From Treponema sp. (GTDB taxonomy: Bacteria; Spirochaetota; Spirochaetia; Treponematales; Breznakiellaceae), in NCBI GenBank assembly GCA_031254175.1, contig JAIRUY010000093.1, positions 1 to 11,955 on the forward strand: a stretch of DNA of 11,955 nucleotides. Reading direction: 5' to 3'. Numbering within the stretch: position 1 is the first letter of the stretch; every line of letters starts with the position of its first letter. The notes under the pieces were generated by a model, which saw only the letters and a program-made list of their open reading frames with translations, was not told the origin of the DNA and searched no databases. Below, one piece after another: positions 7,423 through 11,955 of this stretch. The translations under genes were made by a program, and so were the position numbers.

Positions 7423-7457
7423 AAAAGCCCGCTTAAACGGCGGGCTTTTTGTTTTTT
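7423..7457 (+). terminator. Rho-independent terminator of rny
   Basis: AAAAGCCCGC (7423-7432) pairs perfectly with GCGGGCTTTT (7440-7449) across the loop TTAAACG, followed by TGTTTTTT. The 10-bp GC-rich stem with T-run is a textbook terminator for rightward transcription. On the other strand the stem is followed by only four T, so leftward termination of mtnN is possible but weaker. The stop codon of mtnN (7433-7435) lies in the loop. Confidence 0.92.
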
Positions 7458-8155
7458 ACAATCCTCATTACGATATTTGCGGAGTTTTTTGAAGCTATTG
7501 AAAGAAACTCTTCAAAACTCATGGGCGATTCAGCGCCCGCAATATCCGACAACGACCGTATTACCACAAAAGGGATGGAGAAAAGATGACAGCAATGGGC
7601 GATGGCAGCGCCTTCCATTTCCACTGCGGCAATGTTCGGGAAAAGACGGCGTACTTTTTCAATTCTTTCAGCCTCATGCATAAATGTATCTCCGGAACCA
7701 ATTAGTCCGCGCTTGTGATTAAAGTTTTCCGGAAGGATTTTTTCCTTTTTCAGATCTTCGACTGCGTCTTCAGCCATTTTTATCAGATTTTCTTCCGCCA
7801 TATAAATTTGCGGCTGCCCGGGAAGCTGCCCGGGAAGATAATTAAACGCTGTAACATCAACATCATAATAAACAAGACCAGTGGAAATAATCGCATCTCC
7901 AATTTTCAGTTCAGGATGAATTCCGCCGGCAGAACCTGTATTAATGATGCAAGCCGGATTAAACTGCTGAATAAGCAGCGCGCAGCCTACCGCGGCATTT
8001 ACTTTGCCAATACCACAGCGCAGAATAGTAACATCTTTACCTTCAATCTTCCCGGTGTGAAATTCGAAACGCCCTATTTCCTGGAGAAAATGTTTCTCCA
8101 TGGTTTCACAGAGCAGACTTACTTCGTCTTCCATAGCGCCAATAATGCCAATCAT
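7433..8155 (-). CDS. mtnN: 5'-methylthioadenosine/S-adenosylhomocysteine nucleosidase
   Basis: This cytoplasmic enzyme splits adenine from methylthioadenosine and S-adenosylhomocysteine, clearing inhibitors of SAM-dependent methylation and polyamine synthesis. The 240-residue length fits the family (E. coli 232). Landmarks are IGIIGAMEDEV with catalytic Glu11, GIGKVNAA, NTGSAGG, YYDVDVTAFNY, AAVEMEGAA with Glu181 (ribose binding) and RSLSDIAG with general acid Asp204. The start has AAAGGAG (8161-8167) six bases upstream, overlapping the previous gene's stop, with 11 bp between the genes. It is the last gene of a leftward cluster. Its final codons (KPAV and stop) are encoded by the stem and loop of the convergent rny terminator. 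The LPGQLPGQ stretch is encoded by two identical 12-bp units but aligns to the family without extra length. Confidence 0.97.
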   Translation of the reverse strand: MIGIIGAMEDEVSLLCETMEKHFLQEIGRFEFHTGKIEGKDVTILRCGIGKVNAAVGCALLIQQFNPACIINTGSAGGIHPELKIGDAIISTGLVYYDVDVTAFNYLPGQLPGQPQIYMAEENLIKMAEDAVEDLKKEKILPENFNHKRGLIGSGDTFMHEAERIEKVRRLFPNIAAVEMEGAAIAHCCHLFSIPFVVIRSLSDIAGAESPMSFEEFLSIASKNSANIVMRIVKNKKPAV

Positions 8156-8166
8156 AACATCTCCTT

Positions 8167-8655
8167 TCAGGTTATCGAAAAATATTCACTGATAGGTCTT
8201 CGCCATTCATTAATTTTATCTTTGATTTCCCATTCAAAGATTTTTTTTATGGAAAAGTCCTTTGCGTCCGGAGGGTTGTTGTAATTGACTATTCCAAATC
8301 GTCCGCCTCCGATATAACAAACGCTGTCGTTAGCTTCCATGGTTTCTGCCTCGGCAATCCTGGCAATTACGCAGTCAAAATGTACAGGAGTGCCTGTGTC
8401 TTTATCGGAAATTGCGGTTGTAATGTCGGCAATTTGCTTGCCGCACCATGCGCAGTCAGGGGTGGTTTTGGGGTTGTTGACAGGCAGAACCGGCGCTGTC
8501 CAAAGAAGCCGCTCCTGTTTGTCCTGCTGGTTTGCTTCAGGTTTTACTTCGGAAAAAGGGTTGTCTATATGTTTCTTTTCGTATTTTTGCGCTTCATCTC
8601 TCCGTCCGGGAAAACGGTGACGATTTTTACGGCTGTTTCCGCCTCTTCCACTCAT
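8167..8655 (-). CDS. Unknown protein with CxxC...HxxC putative zinc site
   Basis: I do not recognise this 162-residue protein. Its first about 50 residues are strongly charged and probably disordered: SGRGGNSRKNRHRFPGRR is Arg/Gly-rich, followed by Lys/Glu-rich sequence. Cys68-x2-Cys71 and His92-x2-Cys95 (CAWCGKQI and VHFDC) form a likely zinc-binding pair set with 20 residues between them. A compact C-terminal part follows (CYIGGGRFGIVNYN, then EWEIKDKINEWRRPISEYF). The basic tail and zinc site would fit nucleic-acid or ribosome contact, but that is inference only. The start is supported by an AAAGGCGG-type ribosome-binding site in minus-strand sense before the ATG at 8655. The start overlaps the end of the upstream 67-codon gene by 29 bp, which points to translational coupling. 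No membrane segment or signal peptide is visible. Confidence 0.75.
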   Translation of the reverse strand: MSGRGGNSRKNRHRFPGRRDEAQKYEKKHIDNPFSEVKPEANQQDKQERLLWTAPVLPVNNPKTTPDCAWCGKQIADITTAISDKDTGTPVHFDCVIARIAEAETMEANDSVCYIGGGRFGIVNYNNPPDAKDFSIKKIFEWEIKDKINEWRRPISEYFSIT

Positions 8656-8830
8656 TGATTCCGCCTTTCATGGTTATATCCATCAGTTCTTTGCTCAAAA
8701 CAAGAGCCAGTCTTTGAATTGCAGCGTGCAGATATTCTTCATTGTTTATACGCTGCCGCAGGAATTCCAGTCTGTCCGGCCATACTTTGTGAGTAAACTT
8801 TTTGGAATCCAAAGCCTTTTCCAACATCAT
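8627..8830 (-). CDS. Small unknown protein, 67 residues
   Basis: This short gene is supported mainly by its setting. Its ATG (8828-8830) overlaps the yraN stop in an ATGA arrangement. A very good ribosome-binding site, GAGGAG, lies just upstream within the last yraN codons. A second in-frame ATG follows immediately. It ends 29 bp inside the next gene. The product is hydrophilic and predicted mostly helical (KALDSKKFTHKVWPDRLEFL, then RINNEEYLHAAIQRLALVLSKEL), ending in a basic tail (EWKRRKQP). It has no signal peptide, membrane span or cysteine motif. I do not recognise a family. It could be a small partner of the zinc-site protein encoded next to it, given their overlap; that is a guess from context. 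Confidence 0.7.
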   Translation of the reverse strand: MMLEKALDSKKFTHKVWPDRLEFLRQRINNEEYLHAAIQRLALVLSKELMDITMKGGINEWKRRKQP

Positions 8831-9198
8831 ACACTCTCCTCAAAGGCTGATGCAAGATGGGTAACTTCGCAGCTTTCGCAATGCGGGTTTTTTTTGACGA
8901 ATACCACGTCAAAGCGAATTGTCATATTACTATATTTTCGATTTTCTGACAGGAAATACTTAGCTGTTTTAATAATTTTATGCTGCTTTTTTAAGTTGAC
9001 TCCGTATTGCAGGTCTTCCATGCCGTAGGCAGACCATGTTTTTACCTCCGCAAAAACAATCGTTTCCCCTTCAACGGCCACAATATCCACTTCGCCAAAC
9101 TTTGACCGGATATTTTTCGCGATAATGTCCATACCTGCGTTTTCAAGGGCAGCGGCAGCCTGAGATTCTCCCTTTTTGCCGACAGCAGCGCTATTCAT
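8827..9198 (-). CDS. yraN: YraN/UPF0102 family nuclease-like protein
   Basis: YraN proteins are small members of the restriction-endonuclease-like fold whose cellular role is not settled; links to DNA repair or processing have been proposed. At 123 residues the length is standard. The family signature is complete: GKKGESQAAAALENAG (Glu11), NIRSKFGEVDIVA (Glu36, Asp38), VFAEVKTW (Glu51, Lys53), and RFDVVFV near the end. These acidic residues and lysine match the PD-(D/E)xK active-site pattern. The start codon overlaps the HD-GYP stop by one base (TAATG) and there is no clear ribosome-binding site, so reinitiation after the upstream gene is likely. Its stop overlaps the next start in the same way. 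Confidence 0.93.
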   Translation of the reverse strand: MNSAAVGKKGESQAAAALENAGMDIIAKNIRSKFGEVDIVAVEGETIVFAEVKTWSAYGMEDLQYGVNLKKQHKIIKTAKYFLSENRKYSNMTIRFDVVFVKKNPHCESCEVTHLASAFEESV

Positions 9199-10349
9199 TA
9201 AATACCGGTAATTTCTGACGGATCTACCGCTTTTTTCAGAAACAGAGTTTTTTCTTCCAGAAGATTAATTGTTTTTGCGTCCTTGGGATCAAGAACTTTG
9301 CCTTTACTGTCCATAAGCATTTTAACTACAGGGCGCATCGGAGCGTCCGTGTGAATACTGACAACTCTGACGACAGAGTCATCATTAAGCCTTACTATCG
9401 ATCCAATTGGGTAAATGCCAATGATTTTGGTAAAAGCTATTATTACATTGGGATCAAATCGCCGGCCGTTATCCGCAAGAAGATTTTTTACTGCCTGATA
9501 ACCCACCATCGAATTCCGGTAGGATTTTTTGCTTACCATAGCTTCAAACGCATCAGCTACAGACACAATTCTGGCTCCAATATCAATAGCGGCTCCCGCA
9601 AGGTGATCCGGATAGCCTTTACCGTCCCATCGTTCGTGGTGCTGCAGGGCAATTAAGTTAACTTCACTTGGCCCCATTAATTCTTTGGTGACAATTTTTG
9701 AGGTATGAAGAGGGTGGCTTTTAATCTGTTCAAGTTCAGCCTCAGAGAGACCGCCTTTTTTTTCGGTAATTCCCTTTGACAGCCTGAGCATACCGACATC
9801 ATGAAGAAGCGCCCCTGCGACAATTTTTTGAATTTTGCGGTGAGGCAGTTTGAGCTCCTGCGCGGTTAGGGCTGAAATTATTGCAGTATTTACGGAACTT
9901 TTTGCCAGTTCATGTCCGGAAACTTCTCCGCCAAGAATATAATCGACAAAATTGTCAGGGTACGCGCGCAAGTCCTGAAGCAGCTGCATTACAATATTGT
10001 CAACATTACGCATATCAACATCAACTCCGGACTTTAAGCCGGTAAATAATATATTTAACTTTTCAATAAGGTTTCTGTATGCGCGGTAGGGAGTGGAATT
10101 TTCCTGCACATCGCTGATTGAAAACTTGCTTGGTAACTCATCAAGTTCTTCAAGGCTGGCTTCATCTTCATCACTTTCGACAACATATCCTTCAGTTGAT
10201 ACAGCTTCAATTTTCCAGGTAAGAAGAAGATCAATATCCTTTTGCCGCAGAGGAACCAGCGCCGGTACAAGTAAATTACTGCCTTCAGAATATACAGGAG
10301 CGGAAAAAAGCTGCCCTACCCGAAGAGCACTGGTATCAATTTTATTCAT
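9198..10349 (-). CDS. HD-GYP domain cyclic-di-GMP phosphodiesterase-type protein
   Basis: HD-GYP proteins hydrolyse cyclic di-GMP at a metal centre and often steer motility or surface behaviour. The 383-residue product has an N-terminal domain (about 1-60, ALRVGQLFSAPVYSEGSNLLVP) followed by an acidic linker (58-72). The HD-GYP core spans about 140-310: His146, LLHDVG with His183 and Asp184, SHP with His212, HHERWDGKGYP with His237/His238 and GYP at 245-247, and SVADAFEAM with Asp266. A C-terminal beta domain (about 312-383, YPIGSIVRLNDDSVVRVVS) resembles that of other such proteins. The lysine usual in HDIGK is Met187 here. There is no membrane span or receiver domain. AAGGATG precedes the start. 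It heads a cluster overlapping yraN. Substrate specificity cannot be read from sequence alone. Confidence 0.92.
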   Translation of the reverse strand: MNKIDTSALRVGQLFSAPVYSEGSNLLVPALVPLRQKDIDLLLTWKIEAVSTEGYVVESDEDEASLEELDELPSKFSISDVQENSTPYRAYRNLIEKLNILFTGLKSGVDVDMRNVDNIVMQLLQDLRAYPDNFVDYILGGEVSGHELAKSSVNTAIISALTAQELKLPHRKIQKIVAGALLHDVGMLRLSKGITEKKGGLSEAELEQIKSHPLHTSKIVTKELMGPSEVNLIALQHHERWDGKGYPDHLAGAAIDIGARIVSVADAFEAMVSKKSYRNSMVGYQAVKNLLADNGRRFDPNVIIAFTKIIGIYPIGSIVRLNDDSVVRVVSIHTDAPMRPVVKMLMDSKGKVLDPKDAKTINLLEEKTLFLKKAVDPSEITGI

Positions 10350-10423
10350 CTATAACATCCTTTTTGAACCAATTATCTGGCAGGGAAACATTAAGCCAGA
10401 AAAATTCAGGACTCCCCTTATAA

Positions 10424-10450
10424 ATATCGGCAGGAAAATTGAGAAATTCA
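10424..10450 (-). promoter_or_regulatory. Candidate sigma-28 (FliA-type) promoter for the HD-GYP gene
   Basis: On the minus strand TGAA (10450-10447) and GCCGATAT (10431-10424) are separated by 15 bp. The flagellar sigma-28 consensus is TAAA-N15-GCCGATAA, so 11 of 12 -35/-10 positions listed here agree apart from one mismatch in each box (3 of 4 and 7 of 8; 10 of 12 overall). It lies about 75 bp before the HD-GYP start in the 185-bp gap after rplS. A weaker sigma-70 reading (TTGAAT, 17 bp, GATATT) overlaps it. The rest of this gap is AT-rich and shows no clear rplS terminator. Confidence 0.5.
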
Positions 10451-10534
10451 ATGGGAAAAATTGCTTGTCTTATAAGCCTGTTAAGATTTAGAGTAAAATA
10501 TCAATAAGAAAATATGCCGAAAAAACTTAAATTT

Positions 10535-10918
10535 TTATTCAGCAGTTGAAGTTTTAGATGTTTTTGCGGTTTTCTTGACAATAAGCTCTTTGATTTTTGC
10601 GCCCTTGCCAATTTTTTCCCTGATGTAGTAAAGTTTTGCCCGCCTGACCTTGCCGGGGCGCATCACTTCTACTTTAACGATTCTTGGTGAATGAAGGGGA
10701 AATACCCTTTCTACGCCAACGCCGTAGGAAATTTTCCGTACTGTAAAGGTTTTTCCTACACGGGAATTTTTCATCGCTATTACAAGACCTTCGTAGATCT
10801 GTACACGCTCGTTCTTGCCTTCAACTATCTTAAAGTGAACCTTAACTGTATCTCCAATCTTAAACTGGTCGAGTTCTTGTTTCATTTGGGCGGCTTCGAT
10901 AGCCTTGATTTCGTTCAT
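10535..10918 (-). CDS. rplS: 50S ribosomal protein L19
   Basis: L19 is a large-subunit protein at the 30S-50S interface. The 127-residue product carries the family pattern: KIGDTVKVHFKIVEG, ERVQIYEGLVIAMKN, TFTVRKISYGVGVERVFPLHSPRI and KVEVMRPGKVRRAKLYYIRE. It is about ten residues longer than typical because of a Lys/Thr/Ser-rich C-terminal tail (VKKTAKTSKTSTAE). AAGGAG in minus-strand sense precedes the ATG by about seven bases. It follows trmD with an 11-bp gap, the widely conserved order. No good GC-rich terminator is visible after its stop, so some read-through toward the HD-GYP gene is possible. Confidence 0.98.
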   Translation of the reverse strand: MNEIKAIEAAQMKQELDQFKIGDTVKVHFKIVEGKNERVQIYEGLVIAMKNSRVGKTFTVRKISYGVGVERVFPLHSPRIVKVEVMRPGKVRRAKLYYIREKIGKGAKIKELIVKKTAKTSKTSTAE

Positions 10919-10929
10919 TTTTTTTCTCC

Positions 10930-11694
10930 TTAACCGGCGCCCGCTGAACCTGCGGTCAGACGGTCTATGATATTAATAATTTCTTTGTTAAAAATCCCAA
11001 GCTCTCTGCCGCGCTGTATCAAATCCGGTCTTTGCCGCAGGGTTTTTTCAACCCTCTTTTCAAGCCGCCAAAGACGTATTTGTTCATGATGCCCGGACAA
11101 CAGAACTTCAGGAACTTTTATTGTATCAAAATCTTCCGGGCGTGTAAACTGGGGGTACTCCAAAAGTCCGTCTGAAAAGCTTTCTTCTGCAAGCGATTCA
11201 GCGCATATTACGTTATCCACCAGCCGGTATGTAGCATCGATAATTGCAAGCGCCGCTATCTCCCCGGAAGACAGAACATAATCGCCGGTGGAAATTTCAT
11301 CGTCTGCATAACGATCGATTATCCTCTGATCAATGCCTTCGTAGCGGCCGCAAATCAGCACCAATTCCCGCTCAGAAGCAAGTTCCTTTGCCAGTTCCTG
11401 ATTAAATGGCTTGCCGGAAGGGGAAAGATAAATCACGCGGCGGCGATCTTCCTTCTGGCGGTGACCGCAGCCAACGGCTTCCAGAGCCAGTTTGAGCGGT
11501 TCAGGCAGCATGAGCATCCCAGGGCCGCCGCCGTAGGGAGCATCATCGCATGTTTTGTGCTTGTCAAAAGCGTAATCACGGATATTTACCGCCTGATATT
11601 CAATGATTCCGCGCTTTATTGCCTTTGCCATGATGGAAGTAGAAAAAAAGACATCTGTAATTTCGGGGAATAGCGTTAAAACGGTGTATTTCAT
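10930..11694 (-). CDS. trmD: tRNA (guanine-N1-)-methyltransferase
   Basis: TrmD methylates G37 next to the anticodon of tRNAs reading CNN and some other codons, using SAM, and so prevents +1 frameshifting. The 254-residue product has the trefoil-knot SPOUT landmarks: YGGGPGM (54-60), LICGRYEGIDQRI (113-125), DDEISTGDYVLSSGE (131-144), SFSDGLLEYPQFTRP (172-186, with the catalytic-type Asp175) and SGHHEQIRLWR (200-210). The chosen ATG gives the standard MKYTVLTLFPE start with AAGG six bases upstream. An ATG at 11698 is out of frame. Its place between rimM and rplS is the usual operon order. Confidence 0.98.
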   Translation of the reverse strand: MKYTVLTLFPEITDVFFSTSIMAKAIKRGIIEYQAVNIRDYAFDKHKTCDDAPYGGGPGMLMLPEPLKLALEAVGCGHRQKEDRRRVIYLSPSGKPFNQELAKELASERELVLICGRYEGIDQRIIDRYADDEISTGDYVLSSGEIAALAIIDATYRLVDNVICAESLAEESFSDGLLEYPQFTRPEDFDTIKVPEVLLSGHHEQIRLWRLEKRVEKTLRQRPDLIQRGRELGIFNKEIINIIDRLTAGSAGAG

Positions 11695-11743
11695 TCATAA
11701 CCTTAATTTAGTGCGGCCTAATAGCTGCATAGTTAAATATTAA

Positions 11744-11764
11744 GAATGAAGCGTAGCTTCATTC
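11744..11764. repeat. Perfect 9-bp palindrome at the rimM-trmD junction
   Basis: GAATGAAGC (11744-11752) and GCTTCATTC (11756-11764) are perfect inverted arms around GTA. The arm spans the rimM stop codon (11759-11761), so in the leftward transcript the hairpin begins two codons before the end of rimM. A modest T-rich run (TTAATATTT) follows in that direction, giving a weak terminator or attenuator shape. It could also be a copy of a dispersed palindromic repeat. Confidence 0.55.
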
Positions 11765-11955
11765 AAGAATCCAGAGATTTTGTAGTTTTATTTTACCTTT
11801 TTCCGGGCAAATCTCAGGAAAAAACTCATGCCTGAAAGGGACAAGTCTAATTTCACCATCTGTAAGTTTTATTTCCACAAGATCGCCGCCGCCGCCTTCA
11901 ATTATATCTGTAATAAAACCAATTATCCCGCCGTTTTCCGCAGTTACCGGCAGTC
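11759..11955 (-). CDS. rimM: Ribosome maturation factor RimM, 5' part outside the window
   Basis: RimM helps 16S rRNA processing and assembly of the 30S head, binding protein S19. Only the C-terminal 64 codons are inside the window, entering from the right edge. The translation includes GIIGFITDIIEGGGGDLVEIKL, then EIRLVPFRHEFFPEI and ends LQNLWILE; this is the PRC-barrel domain of RimM (G.V.DI.E.GGxDLLEV, IPF, LLE ending). It lies 64 bp upstream of trmD in the conserved rimM-trmD-rplS order. The match is short but the pattern and position agree. Confidence 0.88.
   Translation of the reverse strand, partial: LPVTAENGGIIGFITDIIEGGGGDLVEIKLTDGEIRLVPFRHEFFPEICPEKGKIKLQNLWILE

Noticed and set aside
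7813..7836. Tandem 12-bp duplication in mtnN encoding LPGQLPGQ
   Set aside because: The two units are identical, but the protein aligns to other MTA/SAH nucleosidases (for example YEYGQLPGCP) without extra residues, so there is no insertion to explain.
7715..8284. 189-codon open frame on the plus strand opposite mtnN
   Set aside because: It is antisense to the conserved mtnN sequence, has no ribosome-binding site and shows no family pattern.
10456..10534. rplS terminator in the gap before the HD-GYP gene
   Set aside because: Only short AT-rich inverted matches such as GCTT/AAGC are present, with no GC-rich stem and T-run.
1..11955. Mobile element, defence island or CRISPR array
   Set aside because: No transposase, integrase, direct-repeat array or tRNA-linked att site is visible, and every sizeable frame belongs to a housekeeping or small unknown gene.

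Overview
The window looks like ordinary chromosomal backbone from a spirochaete, most likely a Treponema-type lineage. The inference rests on a lax spirochaetal lipobox on LptC, an RNase Y rather than an RNase E housekeeping nuclease, an lptCAB module next to pyrG, and an HD-GYP gene in front of yraN. I cannot assign a genus. I saw no tRNA, rRNA, CRISPR array, insertion sequence or phage gene, and no gene-free stretch longer than 300 bases. The longest gap is about 185 bp (10350-10534).

The left part (1-7406) reads rightward: the C-terminal part of a UvrD/PcrA helicase (cut by the window edge), an unrecognised gene resembling a gutted class-III aminotransferase, pyrG (CTP synthase), lptC-lptA-lptB (lipid/LPS bridge and its ATPase), and rny (RNase Y). 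A strong rho-independent terminator closes this side. The right part (7433-11955) reads leftward: the 3' end of rimM, then trmD and rplS (the usual rimM-trmD-rplS order), then a second tightly packed cluster of HD-GYP phosphodiesterase, yraN, a 67-residue unknown, a CxxC/HxxC unknown and mtnN. The two sides converge so closely that the mtnN stop codon lies in the loop of the rny terminator hairpin.

The most notable signal is in PyrG. The amidoligase half is well conserved, but the glutaminase half has Ser383 where the family has its nucleophilic Cys, and Gln509 where it has the catalytic His. Other glutamine-pocket motifs remain. This predicts a CTP synthase that depends on free ammonia or uses the domain only as a sensor. 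Other points worth attention are the aminotransferase relic with no PLP lysine, a sigma-28-like promoter in front of the HD-GYP gene, a 5' UTR hairpin reaching the rny ribosome-binding site, a probably leaderless pyrG, a perfect palindrome between rimM and trmD, and two unknown genes in the yraN-mtnN cluster.

Taken together the genes cover DNA repair, pyrimidine nucleotide supply, envelope lipid export, mRNA decay, ribosome and tRNA maturation, c-di-GMP signalling and methylthioadenosine recycling. No single new multi-gene defence or mobile system is evident.
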